Below, in pieces: positions 6,823 to 15,309 of a stretch of DNA of 24,794 nucleotides. Both the position numbers and the translations under genes were made by a program. The notes beneath the pieces were generated by a model, which saw only the letters and a program-made list of their open reading frames with translations, made no database searches and was not told the origin of the DNA. Origin of the DNA: an uncultured Lachnospiraceae bacterium (GTDB lineage: Bacteria > Bacillota > Clostridia > Lachnospirales > Lachnospiraceae); contig CAJUJL010000033.1 of assembly GCA_910586725.1 (NCBI GenBank), positions 5,325 through 30,118 of the forward strand, read 5' to 3'. Position 1 is the stretch's first letter; each line of letters starts with the position of its first letter.

Positions 6823-7275
6823 ATGAAAAAAAATATACGTCTTGCAGATATTTATGTCAGAATTTACAATAAAAGACCCCTGACTTTAGACGATCTTGTT
6901 TTTTTGTCGAAATATGACAGGGAATGTTTTGAGAAGACTTACCAAAATGTCATGTATACTCTGGCAGACGCCAGGGAACAGAAAAAGCCGGCAGTTATGG
7001 ATGAGAAGTCCGTGAAAGAGTGCGGTCTTGACACAGAAAAGGCAGAAAATGAGCAGAGAACAGAAAAATCAGAAAAGCCGGACATTAAAAAACTTCTCCG
7101 CAATATACAGCAAATGCAGTGGGAAGACTTTCCCGTGCCTTTGGTTCAGGCGGACAATGTGAAAAATCTGCTGGGGAGCCTTTATATGGAGAAACTGTTT
7201 CCGCACAACGACAAATACCGGTATTTTCAGTTGGAAGATGGCGCGGACACCTCTACTTTCAACAAAAAAGCTTAA
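6823..7275 (+). CDS. Protein of unknown function, first gene of the radical SAM/nth operon
   Basis: I do not recognise a family for this 150-aa soluble protein. The N-terminal 50 residues look like a compact helical unit (I-R-L-A-D-I-Y-V-R-I-Y-N-K-R-P-L-T-L-D-D-L). A glutamate/lysine-rich linker runs from about 50 to 88. The C-terminal part, about 88-145, contains hydrophobic and aromatic residues (Q-M-Q-W-E-D-F-P-V-P-L). No cysteines suitable for metal binding, signal peptide or membrane segment are visible. A ribosome site, AGAAGG, precedes the ATG. The next gene starts 36 nt downstream, so it is probably co-transcribed with the radical SAM enzyme and could be an accessory or regulatory partner. 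That is context only. Confidence 0.8.
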   Translation: MKKNIRLADIYVRIYNKRPLTLDDLVFLSKYDRECFEKTYQNVMYTLADAREQKKPAVMDEKSVKECGLDTEKAENEQRTEKSEKPDIKKLLRNIQQMQWEDFPVPLVQADNVKNLLGSLYMEKLFPHNDKYRYFQLEDGADTSTFNKKA

Positions 7276-7311
7276 GGACATAAGCGGAATTTTAATGAGG
7301 AGAGTTTTTCG

Positions 7312-9069
7312 ATGAGAATACTTTTAACGGCAATCAACGCGAAATATATTCATTCGAATCTTGCGGTTTATCATTTAAAGGCATATGCCAGAGGATATGA
7401 AGATTTTATAGAAATTGCGGAATATACGATGAATCAGAGAAGCGAATTTATTTTTCAGGAGATATATAAGAAGAAGCCGGATGTACTTTGTTTTTCCTGT
7501 TACATCTGGAATTATGACTATGTGAGAGAAATTGCGGCGGAGTTTCATAAGCTGAATCCGGACGTTCCGATTTGGGTGGGAGGTCCGGAAGTGTCTTATG
7601 AAACAGAAAAAATGTTTGCGGACAATCCGGCTTTTTTCGGAGTGATTCCGGGAGAAGGGGAGGCTGCGTTTGCCGCGCTGGTTCAATATTATTGCGAAGG
7701 AAGGGGCGGGGAGCTGTCGGAGATAGCGGGGATTGGTTTTCGCAGACAGACCGGTTTGCGGGAAACAAACGGAATTTTCACTACGGCGCCGGGTAAACGT
7801 TCAGATTTTTATGACGCGCCGTTTGCATACACAGATATGAGCCAATTTGAAAACAGGATCGTATACTACGAGTCTTCCAGAGGATGTCCGTTTTCCTGCA
7901 GTTATTGTCTTTCTTCCATAGATAAAAAAATGACATTTCGAAATTTGGATCTGGTAAAAAACGAGATTTCTTTTTTTATAGAAAACGAGGTTTTGCAGGT
8001 AAAGTTTGTAGACCGGACATTTAACTGCAATCATTCACATGCAATGGAAATCTGGCAATTCATAAAAGACGCGGACCGGGGAATCACAAATTTCCATTTT
8101 GAAATTGCGGCGGATCTTTTGACGCAGGAGGAGATTTTGTTTTTGTCCACGCTTCGGCCCGGGCTGATTCAGCTTGAAATCGGCGTACAGTCTACAAATC
8201 CAAAGACGCTTCATGAAATCCGCAGAAAAACGCAGCTGTCCCGGATTTATTCTGCGGTTACGCAGCTTCAAAAGGCCCAAAACATTCATCTGCACCTGGA
8301 TTTGATTGCCGGGCTTCCCTTCGAGGATTACGATCGTTTTAAGCAGTCGTTCCGGGATATTTATGCATTAAAGCCAGATCAGCTTCAGCTTGGTTTTCTG
8401 AAAGTGCTGAAAGGTTCTTATATGTATGAAAACAGGGCTGCATACGGAATCATATACCAGGATCGGCCGCCATATGAAGTGATGAAAACAGCATGGATTA
8501 CCTATGATGAGATATTATCTGTTAAGCTGGTGGAAGAAATGCTGGAGGTATATTACAACAGCGGACAGTTTGAAATTACGATGAAGCTGGTTGACGTCGT
8601 ATATCCGGATTCTTTTTCGTTCTTTTTATCGCTGGGAGAACACTATGAGAAAAACGGTTATTTCCAGAAAAATCATTCAAGGATCCGCAGAGCGGAAATC
8701 ATGCTGGAATTTCTTTTGGAAGATGCAAAAATGCCAAAAGATTTGATCGAAGAATCGCTTTTGTTTGATTTATACTACAGGGAGAATATGAAAAGCCGTC
8801 CTTTTTGGGCGGGAAACCCTTCTTCCTTTAAAAAAGTTACCAAATCATTTTGCAAAGACGGCAAACTTTCCCATATAGAGCCGTTTTTTTATCATTTTCC
8901 GGCAAGAGGAGAGAAGTCGGCTGCAAAGCTTCCGGACAGGCTGTCCGAATGTGTTTACGTGCTGTTTGAATATGGGAAGCGGGATGTGTTGAGCCATCAG
9001 GCAAAAACTACCGAATATACGGTTTTGGAGGTAAAGAAGCAATGGGAAAACGAACAAATGAAATTTTAA
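7312..9069 (+). CDS. B12-binding-type radical SAM protein with DUF4080 domain
   Basis: The 585-aa protein has an N-terminal cobalamin-binding-like domain (about residues 1-140), but I do not see the D-x-H-x-x-G base-off signature. The radical SAM core (about 180-380) contains C192-x3-C196-x2-C199 in S-S-R-G-C-P-F-S-C-S-Y-C, the ligands of the 4Fe-4S cluster that cleaves S-adenosylmethionine. A C-terminal region of about 200 residues fits DUF4080. Proteins of this type are often annotated as possible methyltransferases or relatives of MiaB/BchE-like enzymes, but the substrate is unknown. The GAGGAG site before ATG 7312 supports the start. Its 3' end overlaps nth by 28 nt, so expression of the two is tightly linked. 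Confidence 0.93.
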   Translation: MRILLTAINAKYIHSNLAVYHLKAYARGYEDFIEIAEYTMNQRSEFIFQEIYKKKPDVLCFSCYIWNYDYVREIAAEFHKLNPDVPIWVGGPEVSYETEKMFADNPAFFGVIPGEGEAAFAALVQYYCEGRGGELSEIAGIGFRRQTGLRETNGIFTTAPGKRSDFYDAPFAYTDMSQFENRIVYYESSRGCPFSCSYCLSSIDKKMTFRNLDLVKNEISFFIENEVLQVKFVDRTFNCNHSHAMEIWQFIKDADRGITNFHFEIAADLLTQEEILFLSTLRPGLIQLEIGVQSTNPKTLHEIRRKTQLSRIYSAVTQLQKAQNIHLHLDLIAGLPFEDYDRFKQSFRDIYALKPDQLQLGFLKVLKGSYMYENRAAYGIIYQDRPPYEVMKTAWITYDEILSVKLVEEMLEVYYNSGQFEITMKLVDVVYPDSFSFFLSLGEHYEKNGYFQKNHSRIRRAEIMLEFLLEDAKMPKDLIEESLLFDLYYRENMKSRPFWAGNPSSFKKVTKSFCKDGKLSHIEPFFYHFPARGEKSAAKLPDRLSECVYVLFEYGKRDVLSHQAKTTEYTVLEVKKQWENEQMKF

Positions 9070-9671
9070 AGAGACTGGAACAGGAGTACGGAACAGAATA
9101 CCGCTGCTATTTAAATCACGAAACAAACTGGCAGCTTTTGATTGCGGTAATTTTAAGCGCGCAGTGCACCGATGCAAGAGTCAATATCGTGACAAAAGAT
9201 TTGTTTCAGAAATACGATACGCTGGAGAAATTTGCAAACGCCGATTTAGAAGAATTGGAACAGGACATCCATTCGATTGGATTTTATCATAATAAAGCGA
9301 AAAACATCATTGCCTGTGCCAAAAAGCTGGTAGAAGAATTCGATGGAGAAGTGCCAAGCGCTCTGGAAGATCTGACGTCTCTGGCGGGCGTTGGGCGCAA
9401 AACAGCAAATGTGATTCGGGGGAATATTTATCATGAACCGAGTATTGTGGTGGATACGCATGTCAAACGCATTTCAAAGCGGCTGGGTTTTACAAAGAAC
9501 GATGATCCCTTGAAAGTAGAGATGGATTTGATGAAGGCGCTTCCAAAGGATCACTGGATTCTTTATAATATTCAGATTATTACGTTTGGGCGAAGCATTT
9601 GTATTGCCAGAAGCCCAAAATGTGAAAACTGTTTCCTGATGGATCTTTGCAAATCCGGCGATAAACGGTAA
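9042..9671 (+). CDS. nth: Endonuclease III, base-excision repair glycosylase/AP lyase
   Basis: This 209-aa protein is close to the normal Nth length (about 211). It removes oxidised pyrimidines and cuts at abasic sites. The helix-hairpin-helix is L-T-S-L-A-G-V-G-R-K-T-A with catalytic lysine K120, and the catalytic aspartate is D138 in V-V-D-T-H-V-K-R. Four cysteines in the pattern C187-x6-C194-x2-C197-x5-C203 bind the 4Fe-4S cluster. The gene begins inside the radical SAM gene (28-nt overlap), with a GGAGG-like site (9028-9032) in that coding sequence. It ends 2 nt before the convergent acyltransferase stop, with no obvious terminator between. Confidence 0.96.
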   Translation: MGKRTNEILKRLEQEYGTEYRCYLNHETNWQLLIAVILSAQCTDARVNIVTKDLFQKYDTLEKFANADLEELEQDIHSIGFYHNKAKNIIACAKKLVEEFDGEVPSALEDLTSLAGVGRKTANVIRGNIYHEPSIVVDTHVKRISKRLGFTKNDDPLKVEMDLMKALPKDHWILYNIQIITFGRSICIARSPKCENCFLMDLCKSGDKR

Positions 9672-9673
9672 CG

Positions 9674-10723
9674 CTATTTTGTAACCAAATCTTGTATTTT
9701 TGTAAACCAGAAACTTTTCAGCATGATTTTATTCAGGCGCGTTAAAATATCGGCAAAGAGATAAATCAGTAAAAGCGTTGCAAATAAAATCAGAAATTCC
9801 TGCGCCACGCTTAGGCGGCATTCTCCAAACAGGCCAATCACCTGTCCCATAACTACATGCTGCAACAGGAAAATGGCGTATGAAATGGAAGCCGTATATT
9901 GAAAGAACGGACGGAGCCGTTTTAGCTTCATTACATAACTGCCGAGGTGGTAGAATAAAAGAAACAGGCCAATCGCTATCATCTGCGCGCAAAGGAACGG
10001 GTCAATCGGAACCTTCACAAAAATAAAAAGCAGGGCAATGCCTCCAAAGACGGCGGCAATCCATTTCGCGCTTAAAATTTCCCTGTATTCCATAAAAATC
10101 ATGCCAAGCCAGAATGCGAACAGACATACAATCAGATTGCGCTCCCGCTGAATCTGAAAATAAGGAATTGGCCAGTGGAATGCCAGAGTCGCTGCGCCAA
10201 GCAGCAGAGTCGTTAAAATACGGCAGCGGCTGATGCACCAGGTAAGCAGCGGGTACAGCAGATACAAAAAGATCAAGGCGCCTAAAAACCATTCGCCGAT
10301 AAAATAATAATTTTGCGTAAAGCGGTAGGACAGATAGCCGTCCATGCCGAAAAGGGTTAAAAGCATGGTTTTTGGACTTCCGTTATAGAAAAGGTTTCCT
10401 GTTGTAGTCGCTTTCTGATAAAAAAGAAAAAGCCATAACATATAAAACATGGGAAACAGGCCCTTGAACCTGCCAAAATAATAACTCCTTAAAGAGGAAG
10501 CTTTTAATTTTGGATAATTATAATACAAAGAAGCTCCTGAGAGCATAAAGAAGATGTTTACGCTTGTGTTTTCGCCCCAGACGCCGTTTGCATGAGTAAA
10601 CATAATCGGGAAATTGGCGTATTGGGGAGCCATATTACAGATGCCTGAAAAATGGTAAATCACAATAATCCAGGCAGTTACGCTGCGCATAAAATCAAAG
10701 CTGTCAATCCGGTGTTTTGTCAT
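9674..10723 (-). CDS. Membrane acyltransferase, acyltransferase-3 (OafA/YrhL-like) family
   Basis: The 349-aa protein is a multispan membrane enzyme with about ten hydrophobic segments. It opens with the family pattern R-I-D-S-F-D-F-M-R-S-V-T-A-W followed by I-V-I-Y-H-F-S-G. H24 matches the conserved N-terminal histidine. Members transfer acetyl or other acyl groups onto cell-surface sugars or peptidoglycan. The length fits the core domain without an added SGNH domain. The AAGGAG site is 11 nt from the ATG. It is divergent from the MBOAT operon, with back-to-back promoters in the 166-nt gap, so the two acylation functions may be regulated together. Confidence 0.92.
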   Translation of the reverse strand: MTKHRIDSFDFMRSVTAWIIVIYHFSGICNMAPQYANFPIMFTHANGVWGENTSVNIFFMLSGASLYYNYPKLKASSLRSYYFGRFKGLFPMFYMLWLFLFYQKATTTGNLFYNGSPKTMLLTLFGMDGYLSYRFTQNYYFIGEWFLGALIFLYLLYPLLTWCISRCRILTTLLLGAATLAFHWPIPYFQIQRERNLIVCLFAFWLGMIFMEYREILSAKWIAAVFGGIALLFIFVKVPIDPFLCAQMIAIGLFLLFYHLGSYVMKLKRLRPFFQYTASISYAIFLLQHVVMGQVIGLFGECRLSVAQEFLILFATLLLIYLFADILTRLNKIMLKSFWFTKIQDLVTK

Positions 10724-10764
10724 AATGCGGTATACTCCTTTTCTATAAATTGATAATATGTGAC

Positions 10765-10793
10765 ATTATATCATATGTAAAGTCGTTTACCAA
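10765..10793 (-). promoter_or_regulatory. Promoter for the acyltransferase-3 gene
   Basis: Reading on the minus strand, TTGGTA (10793-10788) and a perfect TATAAT (10770-10765) are 17 nt apart. This predicts transcription toward lower coordinates with a ~35-nt leader before the ATG at 10723. Confidence 0.65.
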
Positions 10794-10802
10794 GTTTTTT
10801 TC

Positions 10803-10831
10803 TTGCAATATTGTCATTTTAATGGTAGAAT
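10803..10831 (+). promoter_or_regulatory. Promoter for the MBOAT operon
   Basis: TTGCAA (10803-10808) and TAGAAT (10826-10831) are 17 nt apart, giving a leader of about 52 nt before the ATG at 10890. The -35 is only 9 nt from the -35 of the divergent acyltransferase promoter, so one bound factor could affect both. Confidence 0.65.
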
Positions 10832-10889
10832 GGAAGCTGTATTTTTGACAATAATTATAAAAGAAACAATTTGGGACGAGGTATATAAA

Positions 10890-12386
10890 ATGTTTTTTAA
10901 CTCATTGGATTTTCTGATTTTCTTTCCGATCGTCGTACTGCTTTATTTTGTAATTCCCGTGAAATTAAAGCATGTCTGGCTGCTGGCGGCAAGCTATTAT
11001 TTTTATATGTGCTGGAATGCCAAATATGCGGTATTGATTTTGTTTTCTACGATTGTTACTTACCTTAGCGGATTGATGATCGAAAGGGTCAAGAACGGAC
11101 CGTGGGATGACGCGCATAAGAAAACATACAAAAATCTTACGGTTGCTTTGAGTTTTACATTGAATCTGGCCGTGCTTTTTTATTTTAAGTATTTTAATTT
11201 TGCGTTGGAAGCATTCGGTAATTTGTTCCGACTGCTGCATATTGAATTGAATGTTCCTGTTTTTGATATTTTACTTCCTGTCGGCATTTCATTTTACACA
11301 TTTCAGGCGTTAAGTTATACGATGGATGTATACAGAGGCGAGATATACGCGGAGAAAAGCTTTCTTCGTTACGCTTTATTTGTTTCTTTTTTCCCTCAAT
11401 TGGTCGCGGGACCGATTGAGCGTTCTAAAAATCTCTTAAGACAGCTTGCGGTACCGAAGAAGTTTCAGTTTGAAGCGGCGAGAGACGGCATACTTCTGAT
11501 GATATGGGGATTTTTCTTAAAAGTCGTCCTGGCTGACAGAACGGCGGTATTTGTCGATCTTGTCTATGGAAAATATGAGGAGTATGGCGGCTGGTATCTG
11601 ATTGTGGCTACGCTGCTTTTTGCCGTGCAGGTTTACTGTGATTTCTATGGTTATTCCGTAATTGCAATGGGCGCGGCCGAAATTCTTGGCATTCGGCTGA
11701 TGGAGAATTTTGACGCTCCATATTTTTCCACGACGGTATCCGAGTATTGGAGGAAATGGCACATTTCATTGACGTCCTGGTTCAAAGATTATCTGTATAT
11801 TCCGCTTGGAGGAAGCAGGAAGGGAGTGTTCCGTAAAAATATAAACAGAATGATTGTTTTTACCGTCAGCGGCCTCTGGCACGGCGCGTCATTTTCTTTT
11901 GTGGCGTGGGGAGGATTGAACGGTTTGTATCAGACAATGGGTGAAGTTCTTATGCCGGTCAGGAACAAGCTGGTGGAGGTTCTTCATCTGAACAGGAATT
12001 CTTTTGGCCATAAGCTTGCAAAAATGGCCTGCACATTATTTTTGGTAGATTTTTCCCTGATCTTTTTCAGAGCGAATCGGTTCCGGGATGCGATTGAAAT
12101 CTTAAAGCAGATCTGGACGGTTCGCAATCCCTGGATATTATTTGACGGGTCAATTTATGACTGCGGTCTGGATCGTAGTAATTTTTGGGTGATGATGGTA
12201 TGCATAGGAATTTTATTATTTGCAGATTACTTTAAACATAAAGGAATTGCGGTGCGGAAAATAATTACAAAACAGGATTATTGGTTCCGTTGGCTGGTGA
12301 TTTCTTTTTCGGTCTGCGCAATATTGATTTTTGGCATGTGGGGAACGGAATACAATGCCGCCGGATTTTTGTATTTTCAGTTTTAA
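10890..12386 (+). CDS. MBOAT family O-acyltransferase (AlgI/DltB-like)
   Basis: The 498-aa membrane protein begins M-F-F-N-S-L-D-F-L-I-F-F-P-I-V, the standard AlgI-type start, and has about ten membrane segments. Signature parts are Q-L-V-A-G-P-I-E-R (about residues 170-178), Y-W-R-K-W-H-I-S-L-T-S-W with H291, and S-G-L-W-H-G-A-S-F with the conserved catalytic histidine H331. Such enzymes pass an acyl group, usually acetyl, across the membrane to an extracellular polymer with help from an SGNH partner; here that partner is encoded 58 nt downstream. An upstream TTG at 10803 keeps the frame open but lies in the promoter -35, so the ATG at 10890 is the start. The polymer is unknown; no alginate or dlt genes are in view. 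Confidence 0.94.
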   Translation: MFFNSLDFLIFFPIVVLLYFVIPVKLKHVWLLAASYYFYMCWNAKYAVLILFSTIVTYLSGLMIERVKNGPWDDAHKKTYKNLTVALSFTLNLAVLFYFKYFNFALEAFGNLFRLLHIELNVPVFDILLPVGISFYTFQALSYTMDVYRGEIYAEKSFLRYALFVSFFPQLVAGPIERSKNLLRQLAVPKKFQFEAARDGILLMIWGFFLKVVLADRTAVFVDLVYGKYEEYGGWYLIVATLLFAVQVYCDFYGYSVIAMGAAEILGIRLMENFDAPYFSTTVSEYWRKWHISLTSWFKDYLYIPLGGSRKGVFRKNINRMIVFTVSGLWHGASFSFVAWGGLNGLYQTMGEVLMPVRNKLVEVLHLNRNSFGHKLAKMACTLFLVDFSLIFFRANRFRDAIEILKQIWTVRNPWILFDGSIYDCGLDRSNFWVMMVCIGILLFADYFKHKGIAVRKIITKQDYWFRWLVISFSVCAILIFGMWGTEYNAAGFLYFQF

Positions 12387-12444
12387 GTGGAAGCAAAATG
12401 AAATCTGATAAATCAGTGCGCCGGCGGGTGAGAGAGGTAGTTAT

Positions 12445-13965
12445 ATGAAAAAAGGTATAAAGAATATTATTTCGACAATACTGTGTTGTCTGATTTTACT
12501 GCTTATGTTTGCGGCATCCTGGAAATTTCTGATGAGAAAAGGCAGTTATATAAAAAATGATGATTTTTATAGTTATGAAGGCAATTATGACGTGCTGTTC
12601 CTTGGAACGAGCCATGTGGTGATGGGAGTATCGCCAATGGAACTGTGGAACGATTACGGAATTACTTCTTATAATTTAGCAAACCACGGACAGTGGATAC
12701 CGATTGATTACTGGGTTTTGAAGAACGCACTGGAATATACGAAGCCGAAACTGGTTGTGCTTGATATTCGGGCGATTGATATAGCAAACAATAAAGTGTC
12801 TCCGGAGCACGTGGCTCAGACGCATGAGTCTTTTGACCGGATGCCGCTGAGCAAAACGAAAATTTCTGCGATATACGATCTGTTTCCCGCAGGGGAGAGA
12901 ATGGAATATTTGTTTAATTATTCCATATACCATACCAGATGGAAAGAGATAGACGAATCGTTTTGGGATAAGGCGGAACCTTCCACAGAGAAGGGAGCGA
13001 ATATCGATAATTCCGATAATTTTGACCAGACCAAAATATATCCGTTAAAACCGCCCAAGCTTTTAGATAAAAGCGAGATGAATCTGGAGGAGACGTTTGG
13101 AAAAGAATATCTGCGCAAGATCATTGAACTGTGCCAGAAGGAGAATATAGAGATTTTACTGACTTCTCTGCCCTATGCGCCCAATGCCGGATACCAGATG
13201 TGGCTGAACAGCGCGCAGGATATTGCGGACGCGTACGATGTGCCGTATCTCGATATGATTGTGGAAGATACGTTCGTGAATTACAATACAGATTTTTTTG
13301 ACGAAGATCATCTGAATTCTTCCGGTTCCAGAAAAGCAACGGAATTTCTGGGAGAATACATTACCAGTCATTTTGATTTGAAAGATTGGAGAGACAGCGA
13401 AATAGCCTCCCAATGGAATCAGGATTACAGGGAGTACTCCGATTATAAAGTGGAATGGATGAAATCGCAGAAAAATCTGGATGCATATCTGATGCTGCTG
13501 GCTGATAAAAATTTCAATGCCGTGATAGAAATTTACAATACAAGAATATGGAAAGATAAGCATTATCGGAATCTGTTTGAAAATCTGGGCGTCGATTTGA
13601 ACCAGGTGACAGAAGATACGGATTGTATTGTGATCAGGGAAGGCGGCAAGTCTGCCGACGTTATCAACAACTTTCACGATTCGGAAGGCGTAACGGAAAC
13701 TTCTATCGGGCAATTGTGTTTGTTTATTGAAGAAATGGATGAGGAAAATCAGGTAAAATCATATGGAGTTTATCTGGACGATGAAAAAAGATATACGGCG
13801 GGGCTTGGCGAAAATGTCGATCTTCGAATACTTGTAACTGAAAAAGACAGCCTTGAGACAAAAGACCAGGTAACATTTTCTTATACGGTGAAAAAACAAA
13901 AAGCTTACGAACTTACATTAACTGCGATCAATGGCGCGCCCATTGAGGAATCCATCGAGGAATAA
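12445..13965 (+). CDS. Membrane-anchored SGNH-type protein, partner of the MBOAT acyltransferase (DltD/AlgJ-like role)
   Basis: The 506-aa protein has one N-terminal membrane helix (about residues 8-28) and then an extracytoplasmic SGNH-like domain. The nucleophile motif is F-L-G-T-S-H with S56, and the second catalytic pair is D286-x-x-H289 in F-D-E-D-H-L-N. The distance between them and the order agree with DltD/AlgJ-like proteins that complete O-acyl transfer outside the cell. The last 170 residues or so form an extra acidic, probably beta-rich region that I cannot assign. A GAGAGG site precedes the ATG. Its place after the MBOAT gene strongly supports a two-component acyl transfer system; hydrolase rather than transferase action cannot be excluded. 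Confidence 0.87.
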   Translation: MKKGIKNIISTILCCLILLLMFAASWKFLMRKGSYIKNDDFYSYEGNYDVLFLGTSHVVMGVSPMELWNDYGITSYNLANHGQWIPIDYWVLKNALEYTKPKLVVLDIRAIDIANNKVSPEHVAQTHESFDRMPLSKTKISAIYDLFPAGERMEYLFNYSIYHTRWKEIDESFWDKAEPSTEKGANIDNSDNFDQTKIYPLKPPKLLDKSEMNLEETFGKEYLRKIIELCQKENIEILLTSLPYAPNAGYQMWLNSAQDIADAYDVPYLDMIVEDTFVNYNTDFFDEDHLNSSGSRKATEFLGEYITSHFDLKDWRDSEIASQWNQDYREYSDYKVEWMKSQKNLDAYLMLLADKNFNAVIEIYNTRIWKDKHYRNLFENLGVDLNQVTEDTDCIVIREGGKSADVINNFHDSEGVTETSIGQLCLFIEEMDEENQVKSYGVYLDDEKRYTAGLGENVDLRILVTEKDSLETKDQVTFSYTVKKQKAYELTLTAINGAPIEESIEE

Positions 13966-13983
13966 TGCATAGGAGATTTGTTT

Positions 13984-15297
13984 ATGATGACAGGAAAAAT
14001 AAAGTTAAAATCAAAAATAATACGGTTTTTAGTGAGCGTAATGCTGCTGGCGGAGGTGTTGAGCTTTGGGCCGAACGTATGGGCGGATGAAACGTCTGAG
14101 GTTTATTTTGAAGAGCCGGAAGTTGCCATGACTCCGGCAACAACCAAAAAACTAAAGCTAATCGGCGCTAAATCCAAGGTGAAATGGTCAAGCAGCAATA
14201 AAAAAGTAGCCGATGTAAACAGTTCGGGTAAAGTTACCGCCAAGGCAAAGGGAACAGCCAGGATTACGGCTGTGCATAACCAGGTGGAATATTATTGTGA
14301 TGTGGCCGTTTCCTATGGCATTTACACGACAAGCGATAAAATGTGTTATGAGGACATAAAAGGGAATTTCGGAATGACGGGCCGCTGGTTTAAGAAGAAG
14401 ATCGGAGGCGGGAAATACTATTTTACGAATGCAGACGGAAGCGCCGTTTACTTTAAAGTTACGGGGAGCAAATTCGTCAATGTCAATTTTGCTTCCAATA
14501 CTTCAAAAGGAACGCCGTATTTTGCGTACTCCGTGGACGGAAAAAGCATGAAGCGTAGTTTGATCAGTAAGAAGAAGATCAGCGTAGGCAATACCAAGAC
14601 GCATTATGTCCGGCTGGTTATAGATGCGACGTCCGAATATGAAAACCGATGGGGCAAAGAAGCCGGCGTTGCCATAAAAAAGATTCAGCCGGTATCGAAA
14701 AACGGAGTCGTTACGGCGGTGAAGCCAAAGAATGATGTGATTGCTTTTTATGGAGACAGCATTTCCAAGGGCGTAAGGACTTTAAACTGGGGGACGCCTT
14801 CCGGCACAAGCGCGACGCACAGCTATGCGTGGTATTGCGCGAAAGAGTTAAATATGACGCCGTATATTTCGGGGTTTGGAGCATCCGGAATTGTACAGAA
14901 GGGAACGGCGGACAGATGTTATAATGTAATCAAGAAATTTTCCGCATCCAGAAAAGCAGATGATTTTGACGCGGATTTCATAGTTTTGGAGCATGGAACA
15001 AACGATGTTTTTACATATGGAAATATCTATGTAAACGAGTATAAGAAAGTCTTAGAGCTTCTCCATAAAAAACATCCGAAAGCAAAAATTTTGGCTATGA
15101 TACCTTTGAATCAGATTCACGCGGACGAAATCAGAAGCGCTGTTTCTTCCTATAAAAAATGGTGTACCGTTGTCGAAACCTCTTCGTTGCAGTTAAGTTA
15201 TACGGATGGAATACATCCCAGCGCAGCGGGCGCAAAGAAAATGGGCAAATATCTGGCCAAAAAAGTTGCCGCTAAGAGGAAATCTTCTTCAAAATAG
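13984..15297 (+). CDS. Secreted protein with bacterial Ig-like (Big_2) domain and SGNH/GDSL hydrolase domain
   Basis: The product of about 437 aa has a signal peptide (basic start, then hydrophobic V-S-V-M-L-L-A-E-V-L, with likely cleavage near V-W-A-D). A Big_2-type Ig-like domain follows at about residues 45-105 (V-K-W-S-S-S-N-K-K-V-A-D-V-N). Next is a beta-rich region (about 115-240), then an SGNH domain with Y-G-D-S-I-S (S259), a G-F-G-A-S-G block, G-T-N-D (N340) and D408-G-I-H411-P. This set of catalytic blocks is complete, so esterase activity, perhaps carbohydrate de-acetylation, is likely. The ATG at 13984 is 8 nt from AGGAG; the upstream TTG at 13978 is too close. It lies 18 nt after the MBOAT partner gene. 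Confidence 0.87.
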   Translation: MMTGKIKLKSKIIRFLVSVMLLAEVLSFGPNVWADETSEVYFEEPEVAMTPATTKKLKLIGAKSKVKWSSSNKKVADVNSSGKVTAKAKGTARITAVHNQVEYYCDVAVSYGIYTTSDKMCYEDIKGNFGMTGRWFKKKIGGGKYYFTNADGSAVYFKVTGSKFVNVNFASNTSKGTPYFAYSVDGKSMKRSLISKKKISVGNTKTHYVRLVIDATSEYENRWGKEAGVAIKKIQPVSKNGVVTAVKPKNDVIAFYGDSISKGVRTLNWGTPSGTSATHSYAWYCAKELNMTPYISGFGASGIVQKGTADRCYNVIKKFSASRKADDFDADFIVLEHGTNDVFTYGNIYVNEYKKVLELLHKKHPKAKILAMIPLNQIHADEIRSAVSSYKKWCTVVETSSLQLSYTDGIHPSAAGAKKMGKYLAKKVAAKRKSSSK

Positions 15298-15309
15298 CGG
15301 CGTCCGGTG

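Noticed and set aside
10803..10889. Longer version of the MBOAT protein starting at TTG 10803
   Set aside because: The TTG is part of the likely -35 element, and the family normally starts at the M-F-F-N-S sequence encoded from 10890.
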